A stretch of DNA of 64,000 nucleotides from Bacteroidota bacterium (GTDB taxonomy: Bacteria > Bacteroidota > Bacteroidia > AKYH767-A > 2013-40CM-41-45), in NCBI GenBank assembly GCA_003389385.1, contig QQVM01000003.1, positions 62,001 through 126,000 of the forward strand. The letters are read 5' to 3'. A model generated the notes under the pieces. That model made no database searches and had not been told where the DNA came from. It saw nothing but the letters and a program-made list of their open reading frames with translations. The translations under genes and the position numbers were made by a program. How positions within the stretch are numbered: position 1 is the stretch's first letter; each line of letters begins with the position of its first letter. Shown piece after piece: positions 53,768 through 63,360 of the stretch.

Positions 53768-54790
53768 TTAAGGAATTAAGAATTTAAATCTGCCGATGTT
53801 TTTAAGCGCGATTCCTGTTCCTCGTACTACGGCACGAAGTGGATCCTCTGCAACGTGTACAGGAAGTTTTGTCTTAGTCGCTATACGCTGGTCAAGTCCG
53901 CGCAAAAGCGCGCCGCCACCGGTCAGATAGATTCCAGTGCGGTAGATATCGGCGGAAAGTTCAGGAGGTGTCATCTCCAGAGCTTTGAGAATAGCTTCTT
54001 CCACCTTTGAAATTGATTTATCCAGCGCATGAGCAATTTCAGAGTAACTTACTGTAATTTCTTTTGGAATACCTGTCATGAGGTCCCTCCCATGCACTGC
54101 GAAATCAGGAGGAGCATTTTCCAGTTCAGGCACGGCTGAACCAACTTCAATCTTGATTCTCTCAGCGGAACGCTCTCCGATGAGTATGTTGTGCTGACGC
54201 CGCATGTAATCCCAGATGTCATTGGTGAAACCGTCCCCCGCAACGCGGATAGACTGGTCACAAACTATTCCACCCAGAGCGATGACTGCGATTTCGCTGG
54301 TACCGCCACCGATATCAATGATCATGTTACCCATGGGCTCTTCCACATCAATTCCAATACCGATTGCAGCAGCCATCGGTTCGTGTATCAGATATACTTC
54401 CTTTGCTCCTGCGTGCTCTGCTGAATCACGCACGGCACGCTTTTCAACCTCGGTAATTCCGGATGGAATACAGATGACCATCTTCAGCGAAGGAGTGAAC
54501 AGGCTGCCTTTGGGGTTGATCATTTTAATCATTCCCCTGATCATGTGTTCAGCAGCGTCGAAGTCGGCAATTACACCATCCTTAAGCGGTCTGATAGTCT
54601 TGATATTCTCATGCGTTTTACCATGCATCATCATGGCCTGCTTACCGACTGCTATCACTTTTCCGGTCATGCGGTCCATGGCCACAATGCTAGGTTCATC
54701 AACCACAACCTTATCATTGTGAATAATCAGAGTATTAGCAGTACCAAGGTCAATGGCAATTTCCTGCGTTAAAAAATCAAACAATCCCAT
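53768..54790 (-). CDS. mreB: Actin-like cell-shape protein MreB
   Basis: A 340-residue ATP-binding actin homologue that orients lateral wall synthesis. Phosphate-1 is IDLGTANTLI, phosphate-2 is IDIGGGTSEIAVIALGG, adenosine binding is YLTGGGALLRGLDQRI. Length and motifs are normal. It lies 65 bp downstream of purH, with which it is probably cotranscribed, and 123 bp upstream of mreC. Confidence 0.97.
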   Translation of the reverse strand: MGLFDFLTQEIAIDLGTANTLIIHNDKVVVDEPSIVAMDRMTGKVIAVGKQAMMMHGKTHENIKTIRPLKDGVIADFDAAEHMIRGMIKMINPKGSLFTPSLKMVICIPSGITEVEKRAVRDSAEHAGAKEVYLIHEPMAAAIGIGIDVEEPMGNMIIDIGGGTSEIAVIALGGIVCDQSIRVAGDGFTNDIWDYMRRQHNILIGERSAERIKIEVGSAVPELENAPPDFAVHGRDLMTGIPKEITVSYSEIAHALDKSISKVEEAILKALEMTPPELSADIYRTGIYLTGGGALLRGLDQRIATKTKLPVHVAEDPLRAVVRGTGIALKNIGRFKFLIP

Positions 54791-54855
54791 TTGAAACTAT
54801 TGGATATTTATTATTTATCGATTTTCCGGCTTAGCGTATCCGGATCTTGTTCTTA

Positions 54856-56382
54856 TTAATGTCTGAAGTGCCTGATTCCAGTCATCACCATTGTCATTCC
54901 ATTTCTGTCGCAATAATCGACAGACTCCTGATCCTTCACTGATCCACCCGGCTGAATCACAGCTCTGATGCCTGCACTGTGAGCGATCTCCACACAGTCT
55001 GGGAAAGGGAAGAATGCATCACTTGCCATTACCGCTCCTTTCAAATCGAATCCAAACTTTTTTGCCTTCTCTATCGCCTGGTTCAATGCATCCACTCTAG
55101 AAGTTTGTCCGGTTCCAGATGCCAACATGCACGAATCTTTCGCAAGTACAATGGTGTTGGATTTAGTATGCTTTGCAATCTTCATTGCAAAAAGCAAATC
55201 CTTCATTTCTACGATGGATGGGGATGATTTTGTTACTGTTTTCAGGTTTTCCTCCGAATCAATCATCAAATCTTTATCCTGTGCCAACACTCCGTTCAAA
55301 GCTGTCCTGAATTGCCTTTGTCCAAATGATGTGCTGAGCAGCTTAAGTATGATTCGGTTTTTCTTCTGTTTTAAAATTCCGAGAGCCTCATCAGTGTAAG
55401 AAGGGGCAATGCATATTTCAAAAAATATCTTGTTTAATTCGGCAGCAAGTTCAATCGTAAGCTCCTGATTACTAATGACAACCCCGCCAAAAGCTGAGAC
55501 TGGGTCCGCAGCAAGTGCCTTGTTCCAGTTTTCCAGCAAGGAATCCCCGGAAGCAACTCCGCAGGCATTGTTATGCTTCAGGATGGATATGCACGGCTCT
55601 TTAAAATCGCTGATAAGATTGATAGCCGCATCGACATCCAAAATATTGTTGTATGAAAGTTCTTTCCCGTGAATTTGAGACAAACATTCGCTTAGCTTGC
55701 CGTAAAAAAAGCCTTTTTGATGGGGATTTTCTCCGTACCGAAGCTGTGTTCTCTCTTTATATCCCACATTGAAAACATTCAAAGCCACTTCCTCATTGAA
55801 ATAATTAAAAATGGCAGAGTCGTATGAGCTCGAAATGCTGAATGCGTGGGCAGCCATTCGCTTTCTTTCTTCCAAACTCGTATAAGCATCATTTTCAAAT
55901 AATACGGTTTCGAGAAAAGCATATTGACTGACTGATGGAATGATGAGAACATCTTTGAAATTCTTCGCCGCTGCCCTTATCAGGGATATTCCACCAATGT
56001 CGATTTTCTCAATTACTTCAGCATCAGAGGCGCCTGAGGCTAATGTGGCTTCAAAGGGATACAAATCCACTATCACCAAATCAATCTCCGGAATTTTAAA
56101 CTCCAGCAGTTCAGTCACATCAGAGGGATTTTCCCTTCTGCTTAATATTCCTCCGAAAATCTTTGGATGAAGAGTTTTAACCCGTCCGCCTAATATAGAC
56201 GGATAGTCAGTAAGGTTTTCCACCGGTGTTACTGGTATTCCAATGCCTTCGATAAAATCCTGTGTCCCGCCGGTCGCAAAAATAGTTATACCAAGTTCGT
56301 GCAAGCGGCGAGCTATGCCATCGAGCCTGTCTTTGTGATATACGGAAACCAGCGCACTGCTGACTTTTTTTCTGCCTCCCAT
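54856..56382 (-). CDS. purH: Bifunctional AICAR formyltransferase/IMP cyclohydrolase
   Basis: A 508-residue enzyme of the last two steps of purine synthesis. The N-terminal IMP cyclohydrolase domain (MGS-like) covers residues 1-~195 (ATGGTQDFIEGIGIPVTPVE, GGRVKTLHPKIFGGIL). The C-terminal transformylase has LRYGENPHQKGFFYG, LKHNNACGVASG and ASDAFFPFPDCVEIAHSAG. A -7-like TAAACTTG lies about 17 bases upstream of the start. Its place before mreB is the usual order in this phylum. Confidence 0.97.
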   Translation of the reverse strand: MGGRKKVSSALVSVYHKDRLDGIARRLHELGITIFATGGTQDFIEGIGIPVTPVENLTDYPSILGGRVKTLHPKIFGGILSRRENPSDVTELLEFKIPEIDLVIVDLYPFEATLASGASDAEVIEKIDIGGISLIRAAAKNFKDVLIIPSVSQYAFLETVLFENDAYTSLEERKRMAAHAFSISSSYDSAIFNYFNEEVALNVFNVGYKERTQLRYGENPHQKGFFYGKLSECLSQIHGKELSYNNILDVDAAINLISDFKEPCISILKHNNACGVASGDSLLENWNKALAADPVSAFGGVVISNQELTIELAAELNKIFFEICIAPSYTDEALGILKQKKNRIILKLLSTSFGQRQFRTALNGVLAQDKDLMIDSEENLKTVTKSSPSIVEMKDLLFAMKIAKHTKSNTIVLAKDSCMLASGTGQTSRVDALNQAIEKAKKFGFDLKGAVMASDAFFPFPDCVEIAHSAGIRAVIQPGGSVKDQESVDYCDRNGMTMVMTGIRHFRH

Positions 56383-56588
56383 CCCTTGAAAATGATGCGC
56401 AAGTTTACAAAAAATAAAGCCGCGGGGATTCTGCAGGAGAAGAAATTGATGATAAAAATCAGATCTTCATTGTCGTTCCCAATTGAACGATTTGAATTCT
56501 CATCGGCTTCATTTTATTTGGAAATGCGCGGTTAATTTCTGTTAAGGAGAATGTATATTCTGGATCATCTGTTATTTTTGTTGTGAAA

Positions 56589-57857
56589 ATGAAGTCAAAC
56601 ATAGTTTTGTTTCTGATGCTCTTCAAGGAGAGTATTTTATTCGCCTTCGAAGCACTTCGTGTGAACAAGCTTCGCACATTTCTTTCATTGCTGGGAATCA
56701 CAATTGGCATCTTTGCCATTATTTCGGTCTTCACCGTAACGGATGCTCTTGAAAGAAAGATCCGAAGAGACGTGGCTACGCTTGGCAATAATGTCATCTA
56801 TATTCAAAAGTGGCCTTGGGTACCTGAAGGCGAAGGAGAATATCCCTGGTGGAAATACATGAACCGTCCTCTTCCCGGTTACAAAGAGCTTAACGATTTG
56901 CAGAAAAAGACAGACAGCGATGAGGCAATTTCATTTGTTGCTTCCGCGGGAAACCAGATTGTGAAGCATGAGAGCAATTCGGTCGAAAATGTCGTGATCA
57001 CTTGCATTTCGCATCAATACGACAGAATTAAAAATTTTGAAATCAGGGAAGGACGGTATTTCACGGAGCATGAAAGCGCAAGTGGCCCACCCATTGCACT
57101 AATCGGTTATGATATAGCTGAGGCACTGTTTCCTGAGGGAAATGCCCTTGGTTCCAGGATTACCATCAAAGGCGTTAAGCTTAATGTGATCGGTGTGATG
57201 GAAAAAGAAGGAAGCAGTCTGATCGGGAATTCTTCTGACAATGTGGTGCTCATCCCTGTGAACTATGCTCGCAATTTGCTCGACCTGAGAACTGATCGCA
57301 TGGACCCTTATTTCATGGCCAAAGCAGGTGAAAACACTTCCATGCCAGAATTCAGGGAAGACCTGCGCGGAGCCATGCGCGCTGTCAGGAAACTCAAGCC
57401 TCGTGAAAGTGATGACTTTGCTTTGAATGAAACCAGCCTGCTGACCAAAAGCATGCAACAGCTTTTTGACACATTAGGAATCGCCGGTTGGATTATCGGA
57501 GGCTTCTCAATACTTGTAGGTGGATTTGGCATTGCCAATATTATGTTCGTATCTGTGAAAGAACGCACAAACATTATAGGAATTCAAAAATCTTTGGGAT
57601 CGAAGAATTATTTCATTCTACTGCAGTTTTTATTTGAGGCTGTGATTCTTTGTCTGATCGGAGGAATGCTCGGATTGTTCCTTGTATATATTCTTACGAA
57701 TTTTGCTTCAGCGGCAATTGATTTCGGTTTTACACTCACCATGAACAATATCATGATGGGAATTTTCATTTCCGCATCTGTCGGCATACTAAGCGGCTTT
57801 ATTCCTGCTCACAACGCATCAAAGATGAATCCTGTTGATGCCATACGAGCCAACTAA
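56589..57857 (+). CDS. MacB/FtsX-type ABC transporter permease
   Basis: A 422-residue permease from the ATG at 56589; a GTG at 56583 and an ATG at 56616 (MLFKESILFAFEALRVNKLR) are the alternatives. The layout is one N-terminal helix (LSLLGITIGIFAIISVFTVT), a periplasmic MacB_PCD domain (about 60-275) and three C-terminal FtsX helices (IIGGFSILVGGFGIANIMFV, ESLG-type KERTNIIGIQKSLGSK). It would form a mechanotransmission exporter with an ATPase encoded elsewhere; none is adjacent. A TATTTTTG (56573-56580) lies just before the start. Confidence 0.92.
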   Translation: MKSNIVLFLMLFKESILFAFEALRVNKLRTFLSLLGITIGIFAIISVFTVTDALERKIRRDVATLGNNVIYIQKWPWVPEGEGEYPWWKYMNRPLPGYKELNDLQKKTDSDEAISFVASAGNQIVKHESNSVENVVITCISHQYDRIKNFEIREGRYFTEHESASGPPIALIGYDIAEALFPEGNALGSRITIKGVKLNVIGVMEKEGSSLIGNSSDNVVLIPVNYARNLLDLRTDRMDPYFMAKAGENTSMPEFREDLRGAMRAVRKLKPRESDDFALNETSLLTKSMQQLFDTLGIAGWIIGGFSILVGGFGIANIMFVSVKERTNIIGIQKSLGSKNYFILLQFLFEAVILCLIGGMLGLFLVYILTNFASAAIDFGFTLTMNNIMMGIFISASVGILSGFIPAHNASKMNPVDAIRAN

Positions 57858-57967
57858 GCACAACGCATTCTAATTTGCCGGAAATCTTCAGCGAATTTGA
57901 TCACATTCTTTTGCTTAAAAGAAGTATCGGCTAATTTTCATTTTTTTTAATATGTTTGCCTCTAACG

Positions 57968-59911
57968 ATGATTGCTTTTTCACGCGTTATGCTGTCTGCC
58001 CGGTTCACGAATATTGCTTTTCGGATCACTTCTGTGATCACGGTTTTGATTTTTTTTTCATGCGGTTCAGACCGGCAAGGAGACGAGATTGGCACATTTA
58101 TGCGCACAGAGTACCCGGAAAATTATGAGCCAAGAAAAGCAGAGATTGCAATATTGCCTAATGTGAAAGGCCCCGAAGACATTTCTGCTTTCCCAGCCAG
58201 AATTCCGACTAAATGGCTCAAATACTCTCAGGGATCCAGGAACCGCATGGCGGTGCTGTTAACAGACACCAATTCCTCCTGGCTTGGAATTGTGCACGGA
58301 CTAAAAACGATTGGAATACCATTTATCATCACAACCGATTACCGACGTGCACTTTCACACAAAGTGGTGATGGTTTATCCTGTAATTTCCGGAGCTGTTT
58401 TATCACCTGAAGCACTGCAGGCGCTTGCAGCTTTTCCACGAAATGGCGGTACATTAGTGGGTGTACAGGTTCTTGGCGCGCTGAATGAGGTATTCGGTTT
58501 TGAAGAACCCATTCCTTCAAAGCAACACTTCGAGATCAGGATTGTACCTGACTCCAACAATGCAATCACATCTCAGTTCAGGGATGAAAAGGAAATGACA
58601 ATTTCCATAGGTAATAAAGTCAGGTTCAGGGAAACTATAGGAACATACAGCTATTCGAAATCGCACAGAACTCCTCTGGCTACTTACGAAGACAAATCTG
58701 CAGCAATCACACAGAAAGATTATGAATCAGGAAGCGCATATGCATTCGGATTTGACCTTGGTTATCTTTTTTTGAAAGCTGACAATATCCGTCACGAATA
58801 TTACAACCGCAGCACTTCGAACGATTACGAACCCACAGTGGACGTTCTGCTTCGGATGCTTAGAAGCATATACCTTAGGCATGACCGTGATGCTGCGTAT
58901 ATCTCCACTGTACCTTACCATAAAAATCTTACTGTTTGCATAACTCACAATGTGAATTTTCGGGGAGCCTTGCACAATGCTCTTGCATATGCCGAAGAGG
59001 AAAAAAAACTTGACATCAGATCCACCTGGTTTATTCAAACAAAATACATCCGTGACCGTCGCGGTTTTATACTGCAGGATGAATCTGACCATGCCGTTAT
59101 TCGAAAGCTGAATGAAATGGGAATGGATGTGCAAAGCAACGGAGTGTGCGGCTCTCCTGTATTCGATCAGTTACCACAAGGCAGCGGCAGGGAAGTCTAT
59201 CCCGACTACAGACCTTATGTGATGGCTTACCAAAAAACATACAATGCCAGCATTTACGGTGAAATGAGAGTAAGTCGTTTTCTGATAGACAGGATGCTTC
59301 CCGAATCCGGAACATTGTTCTTTCGCTCATCATTTCCATACACGCCATTTTCATATCCTCAGTCATTGCTAGGCAGCGGATACAGATTCAGCAGCAGTGT
59401 ATATGCCAATTCCGCTCTGTCTCATTTTCCTGTTCAGATGAATTATAACAGGGAGTTTGATGCAGAACTGGAAGCTTTCGAGTTTCCAATCACTGATGAC
59501 GGAGAACTTCCTCCATATACCATGGACAGGGCTGCTTCTGCCATACGTCTCGCTCGCAAGATTGCTAATTACGGAGGTTGCTTTATCGGACAGGTTAACC
59601 CAAATATGCTTGGCTTAAAAGTTCAAAATGAATTCGTCAAAGCCATGAAAGACGAAGCCTGGTTTGGCACAATACGGGATTTTGGCTTGTGGTGGAATGC
59701 AAGGAATGAAGTCACCCTGGATATCAATTATGAAGGCGGACGAAGGGTGGTCACTCTTAATGTACCAAAGCGAATGGAAGGACTTGCCGTGATGTTGCCA
59801 ATCAGATCAACTCCCGAGAAAGTTGAGGGAGGCGGAAAACATTCCATAGATGGTAAGCTGATTATCTTTGAACTCGCTGAAGGGAAAATCAGAATTACTC
59901 TCGACAATTAA
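57968..59911 (+). CDS. Polysaccharide-deacetylase-like lipoprotein of unknown function
   Basis: A 647-residue lipoprotein; the signal sequence ends VLIFFSCGSD. The first ATG at 57968 is used, and an ATG at 57989 gives a more usual signal length. Residues ~75-240 resemble a glutamine-amidotransferase-like or DUF2194-like flavodoxin fold (LLTDTNSSWLGIVHGLKTIG, GGTLVGVQVLGALNEVFG). A NodB-like barrel begins near residue 325 with TVCITHNVNFRGAL, where the usual metal-binding Asp pair is replaced by Asn. The C-terminus is a small beta domain. It is probably a carbohydrate-binding or altered deacetylase, but this is inference. Confidence 0.65.
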   Translation: MIAFSRVMLSARFTNIAFRITSVITVLIFFSCGSDRQGDEIGTFMRTEYPENYEPRKAEIAILPNVKGPEDISAFPARIPTKWLKYSQGSRNRMAVLLTDTNSSWLGIVHGLKTIGIPFIITTDYRRALSHKVVMVYPVISGAVLSPEALQALAAFPRNGGTLVGVQVLGALNEVFGFEEPIPSKQHFEIRIVPDSNNAITSQFRDEKEMTISIGNKVRFRETIGTYSYSKSHRTPLATYEDKSAAITQKDYESGSAYAFGFDLGYLFLKADNIRHEYYNRSTSNDYEPTVDVLLRMLRSIYLRHDRDAAYISTVPYHKNLTVCITHNVNFRGALHNALAYAEEEKKLDIRSTWFIQTKYIRDRRGFILQDESDHAVIRKLNEMGMDVQSNGVCGSPVFDQLPQGSGREVYPDYRPYVMAYQKTYNASIYGEMRVSRFLIDRMLPESGTLFFRSSFPYTPFSYPQSLLGSGYRFSSSVYANSALSHFPVQMNYNREFDAELEAFEFPITDDGELPPYTMDRAASAIRLARKIANYGGCFIGQVNPNMLGLKVQNEFVKAMKDEAWFGTIRDFGLWWNARNEVTLDINYEGGRRVVTLNVPKRMEGLAVMLPIRSTPEKVEGGGKHSIDGKLIIFELAEGKIRITLDN

Positions 59912-59916
59912 GTATT

Positions 59917-62900
59917 TTATTCTCCTAAAATTTCTTTTAGTGTTTCGTTGGCTTTGTCGACCGAAGGAATGTTTTGCATTACCAGCGAAAGCTTGTTCTT
60001 ATCTTGTCTGAGCCGGCATTTCGCAGCATTCACCTGGACATATTTCAATAAGCGGGTAAATATTTCACTCTGATAAAATGGAGAGGTAGGGTTGCCCACG
60101 AAGTACCCAAAGAATCTTTTATTCTTCAGCATGATTTTTTCAAAGCCAAGCTTTTCTGCCAACCAGCGCAGCCGGATAGTATTCATCAATTCTTTCGCCT
60201 GAGGTGGAAGGTCTCCGAACCTGTCCTGCAATTTCGATTCAAACTCCAAAAGGTTTTTTTCATTTTCAAGATTATCCAGTTCCTTGTACAAGGCCAGCCT
60301 TTCAGTGACACTGTTTACATATTCGGCCGGAAGTAAAATCTCAAGATCAGTATCAATCTGGCAATCGTTCACGAATTTTCTTCCTGCCAGTTCTTCCTTG
60401 AAGAGTTCAGGAAATTCGTTTTCCTTCAGTTCATGAATAGCTTCGTCAAGAATCTTGTGATACATCTCAAAACCGATTTCGGAAATGAATCCGCTTTGCT
60501 CACCCCCAAGCAGATTACCTGCCCCACGAATATCCAGATCACGCATTGCCACATTAAACCCAGATCCTAAATCAGAAAACTCTTCTATCGCTCTCAACCT
60601 CTGCCTGGCTTCGGATGTAAGTACAGTAGCTGGGGGTGTGAGCAAATAACAGAATGCTTTCTTGTTGGTTCGTCCGACCCTTCCACGCATCTGGTGCAGG
60701 TCACTCAGTCCAAAGTTCTGCGCCTGGTTTATCAGAATAGTATTCGCGTTCGGTATATCAAGTCCGGATTCAATGATTGTAGTAGCCACCAGGATGTCAT
60801 AATTTCCGTCTATAAATTCCAGCAGGACTTCCTCTAATCTCTCTCCGTCCATTTGTCCGTGACCGATGCCGATCTTTGCTCCGGGAACCAGCTTCGCGAT
60901 GAAATCCGCGATTTCATGGATATCCTGAACACGGTTATGCACGAAAAACACCTGTCCCCCCCTGCTTAATTCGTATTCAATCGCAGACTGAATAACTTTC
61001 TCGTTGAACTGATGTACTTCGGTATTGACCGGATAGCGGTTCGGGGGTGGCGTATTGATAATACTGAGGTCGCGTGCGCCCATTAGGGAGAACTGAAGCG
61101 TTCTAGGGATCGGTGTGGCCGTTAATGTAAGTGTGTCGACATTTACCCTCAGCGCTTTCAGTTTTTCTTTTGCAGCAACTCCGAACTTCTGCTCTTCATC
61201 CACTATCATCAGTCCGAGATCCTTGAATTTAATATCCTTCCCCAGAAGTCGATGCGTGCCAATGATGATGTCTATCTTTCCTTCTTCAAGTTGCTTCAAA
61301 GTATCCTTCTGCTTTGCAGTGCTTTTAAACCTGTTAATGTAATCAACCTTGCAGGGAAACTCTTTAAGGCGATCTTTGAATGTATTGTAATGCTGCAATG
61401 CAAGAATCGTCGTTGGCACCAGAACTGCCGCCTGTTTGCCATCGGTAACGGCCTTGAATGCAGCGCGAATGGCAATTTCCGTTTTTCCAAATCCCACATC
61501 ACCACATATCAATCTGTCCATCGGATACTGCTTCTCCATGTCAGCTTTAACATCTCTGGTAGATTTTTCCTGATCGGGTGTGTCTTCGTAGATGAAGCTC
61601 GCTTCAAGCTCATTCTGCAAGTATGTATCTTTCGAAAACGCGAAACCTTTCGCAGACTTCCTTTTTGCATACAAGGCAATCAGGTCTTTTGCTATGTCCT
61701 TAACTTTCTTCTTTGTCTTCTGTTTGAGATTAGACCAAGTGTTTGATCCGAGCTTATGCAGTGCAGGTGCAGCGCCGTCCTTTCCGGTATATCGGGCGAT
61801 GCGGTGCAGCGAGTGAATGCTTACATAGAGAATGTCATTATCCTTGTATACAAGGCGGATGGCTTCCTGTGGTTTGCCATCGACCTCAAGAATTTCGAGT
61901 CCTGCAAACCGTCCGATACCGTGATCAATGTGAGTTACAAAATCACCCGGCTTCAGGCTTGTCAGTTCACGCAAAGTGAGCGCTTCGGATCTGCTGTAGT
62001 TTTTCTTAAGGCGAAAACGGTGATATCGGTCAAATATCTGGTGATCAGTATAAAATGCGATCTTTAGCTCATGATCGATATAGCCCTCATGAAGTGCAAA
62101 ATTCAGTGTGCTGAACTCAGGACCTCTGCCGGATGAATTCTTTTTAGCCAGATCTTCGAAGATTGCATATAAACGTTCCATTTGCCTGGCTGAATCCGAC
62201 AGAATGACATTTTTAATTCCTTCTTCCTTATTTTTTCTGAGGTTAGAAAGCAGCAAATCAAAATTCTTATTGAATGAAGGCTGAGGACTTGTATCAAATT
62301 CAAAAACTACAGCGTCATCAAAAAATGAACTCATCCCAAATTCAGTCAGGTTCCTTGCTGAAAGTTTTGACAGAGTTTCAGAAGGCGAGTCATACGTCTG
62401 ATTGATTGCTGTTGCACCAGTTTCATTCACGGCATCAACCTTTTGAATATTGCTTTCAAGGAAAGTCATCATTCCCCGCAAGTTTTTTATCCAAACCGGA
62501 GTGCTTGATGGAATGAAATCAAAAATGGAGGAACGGCTCTCCCGGATCAGACCTGATTGAATGTTCGGCATGATGGTGACATGATTCATAGCCTGGACTG
62601 AAAGCTGGTTTTCCGGATCAAAAGTTCGTATACTTTCCACCTTATCTCCGAAAAATTCCACACGGTAAGGCAGTTCATTGGCAAAAGAAAAAATATCAAC
62701 GATTCCACCGCGCACTGAGAATTCCCCTGCCTGTGCTACAAAATCCACATTCTCAAATTCATGGTGAAGTAAAAACTCCGTGATGAACTCAATACTCACA
62801 CCCTCTCCCACTCTCATTTCAATGGTATTCTGCACCAGGTTTTGCCTGGTCACAACTTTCTCAGCAATGGCTTCAGGGTAGGATACTATTGCTGTACGGA

Positions 62901-63249
62901 TATTTTTATTGATCCTGCTTAATACTTCAGCACGAGCCAGGACTCCAGCCTTATCCTGCTCTTCTGTATGAAAAGACTTTCTGTATGAAGACGGGAAGAG
63001 AAAACACTGACTGTCACCGAAGATATTCTCCAGGTCGTTCAGAAAATAGCTGGCCTCTTCCCTGTCGTTCATAATAAACAACATGGAAGAATTGATTCCT
63101 AAATAAACGGCCCCAGCCACAACTGAGGCGGCTGATCCGCTCAAACCAATAAGCCGTGAATTATGTGGGTGTGGCTCAGATACTCTTGAGCTGAGGGAAA
63201 TAAGTTTAGGCCGGGATGCATATAACCCCGGCAATTCTGATTTTTCCAT
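59917..63249 (-). CDS. mfd: Transcription-repair coupling factor
   Basis: A 1110-residue ATPase that removes stalled RNA polymerase from damaged DNA and recruits UvrA. The N-terminal UvrB-like module covers about 1-330, the RNA-polymerase interaction (CarD/RID) domain about 430-500 (LKPGDFVTHIDHGIGRFAGL), and the helicase motor about 535-900: Walker A in GDVGFGKTEIAIRAA, motif II in IVDEEQKFGV, motif III TATPIPRTL, motif VI near QMRGRVGRTNKKAF. The TRCF C-terminal domain follows. The length is typical. It converges with the deacetylase-like gene across a 5-bp gap. Confidence 0.97.
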   Translation of the reverse strand: MEKSELPGLYASRPKLISLSSRVSEPHPHNSRLIGLSGSAASVVAGAVYLGINSSMLFIMNDREEASYFLNDLENIFGDSQCFLFPSSYRKSFHTEEQDKAGVLARAEVLSRINKNIRTAIVSYPEAIAEKVVTRQNLVQNTIEMRVGEGVSIEFITEFLLHHEFENVDFVAQAGEFSVRGGIVDIFSFANELPYRVEFFGDKVESIRTFDPENQLSVQAMNHVTIMPNIQSGLIRESRSSIFDFIPSSTPVWIKNLRGMMTFLESNIQKVDAVNETGATAINQTYDSPSETLSKLSARNLTEFGMSSFFDDAVVFEFDTSPQPSFNKNFDLLLSNLRKNKEEGIKNVILSDSARQMERLYAIFEDLAKKNSSGRGPEFSTLNFALHEGYIDHELKIAFYTDHQIFDRYHRFRLKKNYSRSEALTLRELTSLKPGDFVTHIDHGIGRFAGLEILEVDGKPQEAIRLVYKDNDILYVSIHSLHRIARYTGKDGAAPALHKLGSNTWSNLKQKTKKKVKDIAKDLIALYAKRKSAKGFAFSKDTYLQNELEASFIYEDTPDQEKSTRDVKADMEKQYPMDRLICGDVGFGKTEIAIRAAFKAVTDGKQAAVLVPTTILALQHYNTFKDRLKEFPCKVDYINRFKSTAKQKDTLKQLEEGKIDIIIGTHRLLGKDIKFKDLGLMIVDEEQKFGVAAKEKLKALRVNVDTLTLTATPIPRTLQFSLMGARDLSIINTPPPNRYPVNTEVHQFNEKVIQSAIEYELSRGGQVFFVHNRVQDIHEIADFIAKLVPGAKIGIGHGQMDGERLEEVLLEFIDGNYDILVATTIIESGLDIPNANTILINQAQNFGLSDLHQMRGRVGRTNKKAFCYLLTPPATVLTSEARQRLRAIEEFSDLGSGFNVAMRDLDIRGAGNLLGGEQSGFISEIGFEMYHKILDEAIHELKENEFPELFKEELAGRKFVNDCQIDTDLEILLPAEYVNSVTERLALYKELDNLENEKNLLEFESKLQDRFGDLPPQAKELMNTIRLRWLAEKLGFEKIMLKNKRFFGYFVGNPTSPFYQSEIFTRLLKYVQVNAAKCRLRQDKNKLSLVMQNIPSVDKANETLKEILGE

Positions 63250-63360
63250 GATATTGGGTCTAGCCCGAATGCAAAAATCGTAAGAAAGAATCAGAATGAA
63301 AAAAATATACTACATTTTGACCTCAAGTACAGAAAAAGAAATATTGAAAAACTAAGTCTC

